Shown: piece by piece, positions 8,413 through 17,229 of the stretch
Numbering within the stretch: the stretch's first letter is position 1
Layout: every line of letters begins with the position of its first letter
DNA from: CBDCPI01 sp965220245
Lineage (GTDB): Bacteria > Chloroflexota > Dehalococcoidia > Lucifugimonadales > UBA3495
Assembly: GCA_965220245.1 (NCBI GenBank)
Contig: CBDCPI010000013.1
Coordinates: forward strand, 1 to 64,000
Direction: 5' to 3'
DNA length: 64,000 nucleotides
The notes under the pieces: generated by a model
Seen by the model: the letters and a program-made list of their open reading frames with translations, nothing else
Database searches by the model: none
Told to the model about the DNA's origin: nothing
Position numbers and translations under genes: made by a program

Positions 8413-11400
8413 ATGACTCCGGTAAAGAGCAGCACGGTCCCGGGCAACACCGCTCCGGGCAACACCTTCCTGGAAGAACTGGTCCAGGACATCATCCGGG
8501 GGTACGAAGAGGAGCAGGCCCTGGGGGCCGGTTCCTGCCGCGAGTGCCAAAAGAGCGCCGCCCCCCGCTACGACTGCCCGGTCTGCGGGCCAAAGGAATA
8601 CTGCGACCGGCACATCACCAAACACGTGGCGCGGCGCCACTCCCAGGACCCGGTCTACGAGAGGGTCCGCAACCTGAAGGTGCGGCAATACATGCTGAAG
8701 GGCAGCCTCTCGGCCTTCTACACCCCGGAGAAAGTGGTCACCCTGGGCGGAGAAGCGGACAACCAGGCCCGGTCCAACTGGTACGGCGAAGCCCGGCACC
8801 TGGGCTTGGAACACCCCTGCATCATCACCTGGAGACCACCGGAACCGGGCGAGGCCGGAGACCGGGAGAAAAGCGAACGGGGCTTCATCCGGGAAGTCAA
8901 CGAATTCCTGGAAGTCCTGGACCTGCGGGCCTACAACTGGACCGCCGCCAAGAACTTCACCCTCTTCGCCGCAGGGTGCACCGGGGCGGAATACCTGCCC
9001 CAAAACACCGGAAACCGGGAGCAGGACTCCCTCTCCGGGCTGGTCTTCAACCCGGACGCCAAGCCGGGGAAGACCATGAAGCGGCTGCGGGCGAGGACCC
9101 AGGCCGAGGGCGCGTGGTTCGTGCCCGAGCCGTCTTGGTTTCCGGAGATAAGGCTCCCCGGCGGGGTGACCCACCGGGTGACGGTGGAGGACTCGAAGAC
9201 CGCCGGCGACGGCAGCGGGGCCTACCGCAAGTCCGCCGCCGAGGAACTGGTGCGCGCCAGCGGCGCCTCGTGGACCAAGGACATCATCGCCGTCCAGATG
9301 AGCTTCCTGGGGGCCGACTACGCGGCCAAGGGAATGTTCCTCGTGGTGGACGACCATGAGTTCCCCGGCCCGCCGGACGCCGACCTGGTCATCGACCGGG
9401 AGTCGGTGAACCGGGACGTGCTCAGCACCAGGTTCACCAAGGGAAAGGCAACTCCCATCCGGCACAAGCCGAACACCCGGCAGGTCTACGTCGAGCCGCT
9501 GATACTGGGAGAAGTGGTCTCCCGGTTCATCGACCCGGCGGAACTGGCCAGCCAGGCCCTCATCCTCGCCGGCAGCGCCGACCAAGAGACCTGGCGCCAA
9601 GCGATGGCCGGGGGCCAGGAGGACCGGTTCGCTGACGAAAAGGCCGGTCCGGCCCCAGCGGACTCCAAGCGGCCGCACCTGGAACAGGCCGTATCCCGGC
9701 GAAGCGCAGAGGACCGGAGCCTCGCCGCCTACTTGGCCAGCGGCTCCAGCCCCTTCGCCTCGCCCCAGGTCATGGACCGGCTCGCCGGGGGAACGGCGAA
9801 GCACTGGGAGTCCCGGAGCAAACGGTCGGCCCCGATGCCGGGAATCATGGCCTCCGGCGAAGCCGTGTGGCTGATGCACCCGGGCTACGCCCAGTCCCCC
9901 TCGCCGGGACCCAAGTACGCCGGCTTGGTATGGGACCGGGAGGACCCGGACCAGCTCACCGGCGTAAGCCTCAACCGGAGCGACCTGTTCAAGCACCGGG
10001 ACGCTCTGGACACCGTCGACTGCGACGACAAGCTGACCCTGGTCTTCCTCCGGGACGGCGGGGGGCAGCCCCACGTGCTGGTCCTGCGCCTCCCCCTGAG
10101 CATCGACGGGGGAATATGCCTGAAGGTGAAGCGCCAGGACGCCAGGAAGCTGGAGCAGCTGGGCTACCACTTCTACCGCAAGGCGGGAGACCACCGGTGG
10201 CCCGGGCTCTACACCCTCATCAAGGGAAAGCCCGTCTTTCCCTACCGGCTGGAAGCCCGGCCCTTCGAGACCAAGCCCGCCTGGACCACCCGGGAAGAGG
10301 ACGCGCTGGCGTCCCTGTTGGAACTGACCCGGTACCGGGCGGTCATCGGACAGGTGACCAACCTGTCGGCCAACCTGGACTACGCCGGGCTCTACGACCC
10401 CGGCGAGCACAAGTTCAACCTGTCGGACTCCATCATCGACCCCAGCCTGAACGCCTCGGCGGACCCCTCCCCGGTGATAAGGCCGCTGGAGGAGCGTCTG
10501 CTGCAGGCGGTGCAGGAGGGGAAGAGGATGGACCCCTGCGTCTTCGACCGGGTCAAAGGCCGGATCGAGAAGCTGCACCGGGAAACCGCGCCGGAAGCCG
10601 GAGCGCTGGAGGTCAGGCTGGAGTGCCGGCCGCGCCACCACCGGATGAAGGCCGGGATGAGCCGGGCCACCCAGCTGCTCAGCGAGCGGCTCCGCCGCCG
10701 CAAGCTGCTGGCCAACGGCCCGGCGGAATGGCTGACCGCCAGCTTCAGCCCGGAGTTGACGGCCATCGCCGCCGACGCCTTCAGCCGGCGCTACGCGGCC
10801 TGGTCGGAGTGCGGGAAGAAGCGCCACCGGATCCGCAAGGACGAGACCCTGGACCGGCGCCAGCGGGAAGCCCGGACGGCGCAACTGATCGAAGAGGCCA
10901 AGCAGGCCGAGGCGGAAATCATCAGCCTGGCCTATGCCGAAGCCTTCTTCAACGCCCCCGGATACCAACGGGGCCAGTTCATGGCCCTCTGGGTGCAACT
11001 CTGCCTGGGACAGGCAAAACGCTTCCAGAGCGCCCTGGAGCCCATTTCCACACACAGCCTGGACGTGCTGCCCCTGGAGGAGCACCAAGGGTACTACGCC
11101 GGGGGCACGGCGGTGGGAGCCGCCGTGGTCCGGACCACGAACGGAGCGGGACCCGAGCCCGGACAACCATGCCGGGTCCGGGAAACCCTGAGGCCCGGGT
11201 CCAAAGGCCAGCCCAAGGTGTGCTGCCAGCTGGTCACCCCGGAGGGCGAGGTGATCGCCACCCTGGAAAAGGAAGCCCGGTCCTACGCCGGCCACAACCT
11301 GACGGTGCTTGGCTGGCTGCCCAGGATTGGGCCCACCGGCCACTGGCTGCAGGGCGCAAACCTGCTGGCCCTGCAGGCGGAAGTCCCGGCCGCTTCAAGC

Positions 11401-11415
11401 GGCCCGGAACAATAG
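8413..11415 (+). CDS. 1000-aa zinc-cluster protein; possible double-psi-barrel RNA polymerase relative
   Basis: The start has a GAAAGGAG box. Residues 42-76 hold a zinc-binding-like cluster (CRECQ, CPVC at 55-58, then CDRHITKHVARRH). Two later regions resemble, by eye, the two double-psi beta-barrels of multisubunit RNA polymerases and of QDE-1/YonO single-chain polymerases. The first is GADYAAKGMFLVVDDHEF with Lys306, resembling the beta-subunit NKG-VI segment. The second is EAVWLMHPGYAQ, then TGVSLNRSDL and DTVDCDDKLTLVFL around Asp536-539, resembling R-x-P followed by DxDGD. The Lys-to-Asp distance (~230) is close to that in QDE-1. IGQVTN at 645-650 resembles the IG/TN helix that follows DxDGD in those enzymes. 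The canonical DxDGD is altered to DCDD, so catalysis is doubtful. The C-terminal 250 residues are helical and Arg/Glu-rich. A strong terminator follows. Function is inference. Confidence 0.7.
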   Translation: MTPVKSSTVPGNTAPGNTFLEELVQDIIRGYEEEQALGAGSCRECQKSAAPRYDCPVCGPKEYCDRHITKHVARRHSQDPVYERVRNLKVRQYMLKGSLSAFYTPEKVVTLGGEADNQARSNWYGEARHLGLEHPCIITWRPPEPGEAGDREKSERGFIREVNEFLEVLDLRAYNWTAAKNFTLFAAGCTGAEYLPQNTGNREQDSLSGLVFNPDAKPGKTMKRLRARTQAEGAWFVPEPSWFPEIRLPGGVTHRVTVEDSKTAGDGSGAYRKSAAEELVRASGASWTKDIIAVQMSFLGADYAAKGMFLVVDDHEFPGPPDADLVIDRESVNRDVLSTRFTKGKATPIRHKPNTRQVYVEPLILGEVVSRFIDPAELASQALILAGSADQETWRQAMAGGQEDRFADEKAGPAPADSKRPHLEQAVSRRSAEDRSLAAYLASGSSPFASPQVMDRLAGGTAKHWESRSKRSAPMPGIMASGEAVWLMHPGYAQSPSPGPKYAGLVWDREDPDQLTGVSLNRSDLFKHRDALDTVDCDDKLTLVFLRDGGGQPHVLVLRLPLSIDGGICLKVKRQDARKLEQLGYHFYRKAGDHRWPGLYTLIKGKPVFPYRLEARPFETKPAWTTREEDALASLLELTRYRAVIGQVTNLSANLDYAGLYDPGEHKFNLSDSIIDPSLNASADPSPVIRPLEERLLQAVQEGKRMDPCVFDRVKGRIEKLHRETAPEAGALEVRLECRPRHHRMKAGMSRATQLLSERLRRRKLLANGPAEWLTASFSPELTAIAADAFSRRYAAWSECGKKRHRIRKDETLDRRQREARTAQLIEEAKQAEAEIISLAYAEAFFNAPGYQRGQFMALWVQLCLGQAKRFQSALEPISTHSLDVLPLEEHQGYYAGGTAVGAAVVRTTNGAGPEPGQPCRVRETLRPGSKGQPKVCCQLVTPEGEVIATLEKEARSYAGHNLTVLGWLPRIGPTGHWLQGANLLALQAEVPAASSGPEQ

Positions 11416-11440
11416 AGGCCGGAACTCTCCGGCAAGACCC

Positions 11441-11476
11441 GAGGCCCTGAGCATTCAGCTCAGGGCCTCTTGATTT
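11441..11476 (+). terminator. Intrinsic terminator of the 8413 gene
   Basis: GAGGCCCTGAGC, loop ATTCA and GCTCAGGGCCTC form a perfect 12-bp stem, followed by TTGATTTT. It lies 26 bases after the stop codon. Confidence 0.9.
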
Positions 11477-11529
11477 TCCCTCAATTTTCTCCCGGTAGGG
11501 GAAGGCGCAGTGAGCGCGGAGATGAAGAG

Positions 11530-12054
11530 ATGGACTTCGAGAAGATCGACGTAAAAGACCTACGGGTGGTCCGGGACCGGAACGGCCGGCGGTACGTGAA
11601 GATCAGCTATACCGAAAAAGGGCCTCCGGAGAAACCGGAGGAAAATGACCCCCCGGCCCGGAGGCAAGACCTAGAGAGGGAAACCGTCCCGGCCCGGAAG
11701 CCGAAACCGGAAGCGGAGAACGCTCCGGCCCGGAGCCAGAAGCCGAAACCGGAAGCGGAGAACGCTCCGGCCCGGAGCCAGAAGCCGAAAGCGGAAACCG
11801 CTCCGGCCCGGAGGCAGAACCCGGAGAGGGAAGCTGTCCTCGCCCGGAGGCAGGCCCTGAAAGCGGAAACCGCTCCTGTCCGGAGCCAAGACCCCGAGAG
11901 GGAAGCCGTACCGGCCAGGACCCGGGTTTCCAAGCCAGCCAACTCCTCCGGAGGCCGGGTCCGGAAAATCTGGAACAACCCCTATGGCAGAATAGCCATA
12001 ATAGCCGTCATCCTGAACGTCATCTACCTGCTGGCCGCAAGGGTCCTCACCTAG
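11530..12054 (+). CDS. Repeat-rich tail-anchored protein, 174 aa
   Basis: No family recognised. The start was set at ATG 11530 (MDFEKIDVKDL), with GGAG about 8 bases upstream; an earlier in-frame TTG lies inside the terminator. A short folded-looking N-terminus (VVRDRNGRRYVKISYTEKG) is followed by ~100 residues of charged repeats of the type KPKPEAENAPARSQ, varying as R-Q-(L/N)PEREAV-A. A single C-terminal hydrophobic helix (IAIIAVILNVIYLLAARVL) then ends the protein, as in tail-anchored proteins. The repeat is low-complexity and highly charged, and probably acts as a flexible spacer that holds the N-terminus away from the membrane. Confidence 0.7.
   Translation: MDFEKIDVKDLRVVRDRNGRRYVKISYTEKGPPEKPEENDPPARRQDLERETVPARKPKPEAENAPARSQKPKPEAENAPARSQKPKAETAPARRQNPEREAVLARRQALKAETAPVRSQDPEREAVPARTRVSKPANSSGGRVRKIWNNPYGRIAIIAVILNVIYLLAARVLT
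11701..11784 (+). repeat. 42-bp x 2 in-frame tandem repeat
   Basis: Two identical 42-bp copies (11701-11742 and 11743-11784) encode the 14-residue unit PKPEAENAPARSQK inside the 11530 gene. Partial, diverged copies continue to about 11910. Copy number is likely to vary. Confidence 0.85.
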
Positions 12055-12127
12055 AAACTGTCGAAATTCACAGGACGGAAACTCTCAAGCACCAAGAAAA
12101 GCGGACCTCCCAACGGGGTTGCGTCCA

Positions 12128-14047
12128 ATGGGATTGCGAATGACAAGCGACAACCATCTAACGGCCAATCCATATCTGGTCGCCGACCTGTTCTGCGGAG
12201 CCGGAGGGTCGTCAACCGGCGCAAGAAGGGCCATCGAGGCAATCAGCGGCACGATGGAGCTGGTGGCCGTCAACCACTGGAACACCGCCGTCGCCACCCA
12301 CGCGGCCAACCACCCCACCGCCCGCCACCTGGTCGAGGACGTCAGCCTCGTGGACCCGGAAGAGATGGTCGAGGAAGGACGGCTGGACCTGCTCATGGCC
12401 AGCCCGGAATGCAGGTTCTACTCCCGGGCCCGGGGCGGAAAGCCGGTCCACGGCCAGGGGAGGATGAACCCCTGGGCCATCCACAACTGGCTCACCAGGC
12501 TGGAAGTCAACTGCGTCCTCATCGAGAACGTGCCGGAGTTCGTAGACTGGGGACCTCTCCTGCCAAACGGGAAGCCGGACAAAGCACGTAAGGGCGAGCA
12601 CTTCCAGGCCTGGTTTCTGACGTTCCTGTCCCTCGGCTATCAAGCCGAATGGCGGATGCTGAACGCGGCCGACTACGGCGACGCCACCACCCGGGTCCGG
12701 TTCTTCCTCATGGCCCGCAAGGACGGCCACCCCATCACCTGGCCGGAACCCTCCCACGCCAAGGGCGACACCGGGATGTTCCCGGGCAGGCTTCCCTGGC
12801 GCGGCGCTAGGGAAATCATCGACTGGTCCAGCCCCGGCCGGTCCCTGCTCGACGACCCCAAGTACATCAAAAAGCCCCTGAGCGAGAAGACCCGCCGGAG
12901 AATAGCCCGCGGCCTGGAACGCTTCGGCGGCCCATTGGCGCCCCTATACATCCGCCTGTTGGACCTTCCCCAAGACGGCGTCGAGCCCAATGGCCACTCG
13001 GAAGACCCGGAGACGTTCACTCTCAACCGCCATGGTGAGAACGGCCCGGACCGGGTGCACTCCGTCGCGGAACCCGAGGCGGAGCCGTTCGTGGCCGCCA
13101 ACCGGAACAACAGCACCCCCAAGAGCATCGAAGGACCCATTCCCTCCGCCACCACGGCCCACGGCGGCGGGACCTTCCTGGTACAAGCCGGAATCCGGCC
13201 CTTCCTCCTGGGACAGCAGAGCGGCGGAGCGCCCCGGCCAACCGGGGAACCCGCGCCAACCGTGGCCGCCAGCGGCGCCATCTCCCTCCTCCAACCGTCC
13301 ATCATCCGGTACAACGGCCAGAGTTATGCCCAAGACCCGGACGCCCCCCTTTCGGCGGTCACCTCAATGAACAAGCACGGCATCGTAAAGCCCACGCTGG
13401 TCGAGTACTACGGCAACAGCGACGCCGCCGACATAGAGAAACCGTTGCCCACCGTCACCGCCAAAGCCCGGCACGGCTTGGCCAACCCCACCCTGATACA
13501 GGTCAATCACGGCAACGGCGCCCAAGGAGACCGGGGCAACAACCGGCGGGCCCACCCGGTGGAAGACCCGCTGCCCTCCATAACCGCATCCCCGGGCCTC
13601 GGACTGGCCCATCCGGTGCTGGTGCAGACCGGCCAGACCGGAGGCAACGGCGCCTACGCCCGGTCCACCGGACAACCCATTCCCACCCTGACCACCCGGA
13701 ACGACATGACCGTCGTCACTCCATCGGCCGAACCCTATATCATTCCCGACTCCGGCAACCTGGTGTTCCCGCTGCTGGACGAACCCTCCCTGGAGAGGTT
13801 GGCCAATGCCGGGGTCGACCCCAGAAGACTCGTCCTATTGGACGGGCGCCCCCACCTGCTCGACATCCGGTTCCGCATGCTTCAGAACGCCGAGCTGGCG
13901 CGGGCCATGGGGTTCGACGACGGCGAAACCGCCTACGAGTTCACCGGCAACATCTCGGAAGTCACAAAGCAGATTGGGAACGCCGTCCCGGTAAACCTGG
14001 CGGCCGCACTGGTGAAAGCGGTATTGGACCAGGGTGAAAGGGGCTGA
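12128..14047 (+). CDS. DNA (cytosine-5) methyltransferase
   Basis: The enzyme transfers methyl from S-adenosylmethionine to C5 of cytosine. Visible motifs are DLFCGAGGSSTG at ~20 (motif I, SAM site), ASPECRFYSRARGG with the catalytic Cys at 95 (motif IV, SPEC in place of PPCQ), IENVPEF at ~132 (motif VI), TTRVRFFLMAR (motif VIII) and KQIGNAVPVNLA at ~617 (motif X). Between VIII and IX lies a long recognition region with several PLPTVTA/PLPSITA-like repeats, typical of a phage- and mobile-element-associated subgroup. The start is ATG 12128; ATG 12140 is possible. No restriction enzyme is adjacent, so it is probably an orphan methylase that masks the element or regulates it. Confidence 0.92.
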   Translation: MGLRMTSDNHLTANPYLVADLFCGAGGSSTGARRAIEAISGTMELVAVNHWNTAVATHAANHPTARHLVEDVSLVDPEEMVEEGRLDLLMASPECRFYSRARGGKPVHGQGRMNPWAIHNWLTRLEVNCVLIENVPEFVDWGPLLPNGKPDKARKGEHFQAWFLTFLSLGYQAEWRMLNAADYGDATTRVRFFLMARKDGHPITWPEPSHAKGDTGMFPGRLPWRGAREIIDWSSPGRSLLDDPKYIKKPLSEKTRRRIARGLERFGGPLAPLYIRLLDLPQDGVEPNGHSEDPETFTLNRHGENGPDRVHSVAEPEAEPFVAANRNNSTPKSIEGPIPSATTAHGGGTFLVQAGIRPFLLGQQSGGAPRPTGEPAPTVAASGAISLLQPSIIRYNGQSYAQDPDAPLSAVTSMNKHGIVKPTLVEYYGNSDAADIEKPLPTVTAKARHGLANPTLIQVNHGNGAQGDRGNNRRAHPVEDPLPSITASPGLGLAHPVLVQTGQTGGNGAYARSTGQPIPTLTTRNDMTVVTPSAEPYIIPDSGNLVFPLLDEPSLERLANAGVDPRRLVLLDGRPHLLDIRFRMLQNAELARAMGFDDGETAYEFTGNISEVTKQIGNAVPVNLAAALVKAVLDQGERG

Positions 14048-14184
14048 TAGCGGAATTCCGGAGGGACTCCCGCGAGGCCTCCGTCAGGTCCGCTGCGGAC
14101 CGGCCACCGGACCGGGACCCTCATGCGACGAACATCCGGCGCCGGATGGCGATAAAAAATCCGAATGTCCACAGGAGCCAAGCA

Positions 14185-14859
14185 ATGAAACTCTTCATGG
14201 CCACAGCCGTGGTGTCCCTCATCCTCTTCGCCGGCATCAACCAACTCATCCCGGACGGACCCGAGCCGATGCCCGCAGCCAGGTTCATAGCCGCTCAGAA
14301 AGAGGGGAAAACCATACCCCCGGTCCCCGTCCGGGAGGCCCCCGAGCCGAACTCGCAGCCCAGCAAGGAGGACTGCACCGCCGCCGCCCTGTTCCCCCAG
14401 GAGCAACACCAACCCTTCACCGGAACGGTCACCAGGGTAATCGACGGGGACACCCTGGAGGCCAGGGTCGGCGGGACGCTGCTGAAAATCCGGCTCTGGG
14501 GCGTCGACGCCCCGGAGATGGGCCAGACAAACGGGGCCTGGGCCCACAGCTACCTGGAAGAACTGGCCCCGCCGGACAGCCGGATCGCCGTCCACCCGGT
14601 GAGCATGGACCGCTACGGCCGGGTGGTCGCGGTGATCGGGAAGGCGGAAGACCCCGGCGGCTGGGCGCTCAACGTCAAGGTGACGGTCTTCGGGCAGGCC
14701 TACCACGTGGACAGATTCCAGTCGGAGAGCAACGTCTGCCTGAAGGAGGCGGAAAAGGCGGCCCGGAGCATGGGGGCCGGGGTGTGGAAGCACGGGGGCG
14801 GCGTCCGCCCCTGGGAATACCGCAAGCAGCAGGGCAACCCAAACGGGAAGGAGCTATAG
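14185..14859 (+). CDS. Membrane-anchored or secreted thermonuclease (SNase) family protein
   Basis: ATG 14185 has AGGAG 7 bases upstream. An N-terminal hydrophobic segment (LFMATAVVSLILFAGI) looks like an uncleaved signal anchor or signal peptide. The SNase OB-fold domain follows: GTVTRVIDGDTLEARVGG, then RLWGVDAPEMGQ with the Arg/Asp/Glu that bind calcium and catalyse, and DRYGRVVAVI with the second catalytic Arg. The family cleaves DNA and RNA phosphodiester bonds. The location outside the membrane fits roles in conjugation or nucleic-acid scavenging; that is inference. Confidence 0.88.
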   Translation: MKLFMATAVVSLILFAGINQLIPDGPEPMPAARFIAAQKEGKTIPPVPVREAPEPNSQPSKEDCTAAALFPQEQHQPFTGTVTRVIDGDTLEARVGGTLLKIRLWGVDAPEMGQTNGAWAHSYLEELAPPDSRIAVHPVSMDRYGRVVAVIGKAEDPGGWALNVKVTVFGQAYHVDRFQSESNVCLKEAEKAARSMGAGVWKHGGGVRPWEYRKQQGNPNGKEL

Positions 14860-15143
14860 AACAAGCCGGAGAACAAGCCGGGCCCGGTCCACTCCGGCAA
14901 TGCCGGAACGGCCACGAAGGGGCCGCCCAACTGCCGGGGTTCAATCACCAGGTCCGGATACCTTGCTCCGGCTGCAGCGGCGGGAGAAGGTCCCGTTCCT
15001 CGAAAATTGCCAACCCCAGTGGAACGGCTTGAAACTCGTCCGCGTTCTGCGGGTCTGGCCGGAGACCTTGAGATAGAATTCCTGCCGGGCCGGCCTCGTT
15101 CCGCTGGCTGAAGTTGCCCAATCTCAAGCGCGGTGGTGTTTTC

Positions 15144-15761
15144 ATGTTGAAACTGCTGTCCTGCACAGCCTTTTTCGTACTGTCGGTACTGCTGGCGTGT
15201 TCCAGCCCAACGGCGACGCCGCTCCCCGCGGCTACCCTCGTTCCGATTTCCACATCAGCGCCTACCACAGAGCCGGTTCCCACGGCTACCCTCGCTCCGG
15301 CGCCCACCGAGGCGCCTACACTTGTTCCTACTTCCACTGTTCCTACTTCCACATCAGCACCTACTGAGGCTCCTGCGCCCACGGCGACACTCCCCGCGAG
15401 CGAAGGCAGCCAGGAGACGGCCCCAGCGCCGGGAGCACTCGCCCCCCTTGGCACTACGGACCCAGAAGCGTTCATGTCCGGTATGCCGGACGCCGAGCAG
15501 GCGTGTCTCTCGGAAAATATCGACCCGGACCGCCTCATGCTGCTGGTGGGAGCCCCGGACCTGGCCACCGACGAGGAGGGACCGGCCTTGATTGGACGCC
15601 TGGGGCAGGAGACGCTGCTCAGGTTATTCCTAACCCCTGTCTTGGAACAGACCGGGCCGCTGAGCGCCGAGTCGTCCAGCTGCATCCGCAACGGCTTTGC
15701 CGACGCAGACCTGCCTGCCATGATGATGGCCGCCATTGCTTCCGGCAGGCCCTCTGCCTGA
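15144..15761 (+). CDS. Lipoprotein with Thr/Pro linker, 205 aa
   Basis: A signal peptide ends in a lipobox (SVLLAC-S), predicting a lipid-anchored surface protein. A ~70-residue linker of TPT/APTEAP repeats follows, of the kind common in surface lipoproteins of Chloroflexota. A C-terminal domain of ~85 residues follows the linker (EQACLSENIDPDRLMLL, two Cys, and DLPAMMMAAIASG at the end). The domain is of unknown function. Base use is less GC-extreme than flanking element genes and resembles the chromosomal half of the window, suggesting separate acquisition. ATG 15144 was preferred over an upstream TTG because the signal peptide starts there. Confidence 0.8.
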   Translation: MLKLLSCTAFFVLSVLLACSSPTATPLPAATLVPISTSAPTTEPVPTATLAPAPTEAPTLVPTSTVPTSTSAPTEAPAPTATLPASEGSQETAPAPGALAPLGTTDPEAFMSGMPDAEQACLSENIDPDRLMLLVGAPDLATDEEGPALIGRLGQETLLRLFLTPVLEQTGPLSAESSSCIRNGFADADLPAMMMAAIASGRPSA

Positions 15762-15769
15762 AGGAGGAG

Positions 15770-17074
15770 ATGAAGGACGCCGGGCGCGACAGCCCGGTCC
15801 CGCCCCGGCACTGCGGCTGGCCGGAGGGCTTCGAGGAAGCCCTGAAGAACGCCCACGGGCGCCCCCCGGACCACCTGGAAGTCCTGACCCGGCGCTCCGG
15901 CCAAGGGCCGCCGCAGCTGGCCCACGGCCTGCGCAGCGCCGGGGAAGAGGAGCTGGAAATCATACCCCGGGCCCCGGGGCCGGAGAGCAGGGACGGAGAG
16001 AGCATCGGCACCATCAACATGTCCACCGCGATGAAGGAAGCCTATCCCGGGGCCGTCTACCGGCACCGGCACCGGTCCTACCGGGCCGAGGAGTGGCGCC
16101 GCCGGCCGGAGACCCGCCAACCGTTCATCCGGGTCACCCCGGTACCGCCGACCGGAGTCCGGACGGAGCCGGTGGTCCGGCGTATCGTAACCATCGAGCC
16201 GGGAGACCGGCACGCGGCGTATTTGTCAGAAACCGGGGGCCGCCAACCGGCGGACCTCGGGGACTCCGCCGCCGAGGCGAGGGTCCTGGTCACCGAGTCG
16301 GTGGAAGGGTTCGAGGAGAGAAGCAATTCCAGGTACGGGAACTCCGGAGAGGGCGTGCAGTACTACCAGGCCCTCAGGGAAAGGGACCCCCGGAAAACGC
16401 GCAAACAGCACGAGTTCCCGACGACGGCGGTCCACATCCGGATAAACGAGCCTTGGTTCACCGGCAGCGCCGGGGAGCCCTGGCAGGCCCGGCGGCAGAT
16501 AGCCCGGGCCCTCCGGCGGCACCTGGCCTACCGCCGGAGCATCGCCCTGCCGGACCTGGGAGCAGGGGTGGAGAACATCATCATTGGGACCCGCCGGGGG
16601 TACTGCGCCTCCTACAGCTCCATCGTGGTCTACGACAACATCTACGGAGGGCTGGGCCTGGTCAGCCACCTGTACGAAAACCTGGCCCGGTACGCCAGCG
16701 GGCTGCAACTGAGCACCGGCCGGGACGAGGGAGACCGGGAACGGGTCTCCCCGGAGAACGCCGGACGGTTCGTGAAGTGGCTCCAGGAGAAGGGAGACCG
16801 CCCCGGGGGACCGGAGGCGGGGCCGGACGAAGGCGACTGGTGGCGGGTCCTCCGGCCGGAAAGCGAGGTCCGGGTCTTCTCGCCAAGGCGGAACGCAATG
16901 GCCGAAGGCGTGGTCAGGAGGAACCTCTGGAGAGACGGGGTCCTCTACGAGATCGCCGCCGGAGACGAGGTGATCGAGGCCGCCGACCGGCAGCTGACTT
17001 TGGCCGGGTCCAACCACGACTGGCGGCTGTGGCAGCCGGGAGCGGACCGGTACCGGGAGCTGGAGACCGGCTAG
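15770..17074 (+). pseudogene. N-truncated DUF1998-type helicase fragment
   Basis: This is the C-terminal ~435 residues of a large superfamily-2 helicase of the MrfA/DUF1998 type. Visible parts are GTINMSTAMKEAYPGAVYRHRHRSYRAEEW in two blocks (the winged-helix/Z1-like region) and VVYDNIYGGLGLVSHLYENL at ~285 (the DUF1998 signature). The ATP-binding and motif V/VI regions are absent, and there is no properly spaced ribosome-binding site; the purine-rich run abuts the first ATG. The frame becomes protein-like directly after the lipoprotein stop, so the 5' part was probably replaced there. It is not a piece of the druE copy downstream, whose C-terminus differs. Confidence 0.6.
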
Positions 17075-17229
17075 GCGGGGCAACACTCCCGAGAGCTACC
17101 ACTACCCGTTTCACACGTACCAAGACCTTAATCCAACGAGAACTGGACGAAACACCTGACGGGCAGTGATAGAATGTCACGAAGACAAGCAACCGCAAAC
17201 TCGATGGACACCGACGGGGAAAGATCAGG

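Noticed and set aside
8236..11343. A 1035-codon open frame on the minus strand opposite the zinc-cluster gene
   Set aside because: It mirrors codon structure of the plus-strand gene, has a low-complexity Gly/Val/Leu/Pro composition and no domain. It is a GC artefact.
14945..16213. A long minus-strand open frame across the lipoprotein and helicase fragment
   Set aside because: It has no ribosome-binding site, and the Val/Gly/Ala repeats are the complement of the TPT linker. Only its last ~50 codons look faintly protein-like.
15770..17074. Helicase fragment as the displaced end of the druE gene
   Set aside because: The druE gene has its own intact DUF1998 end at about 23600-23770, with a different sequence.
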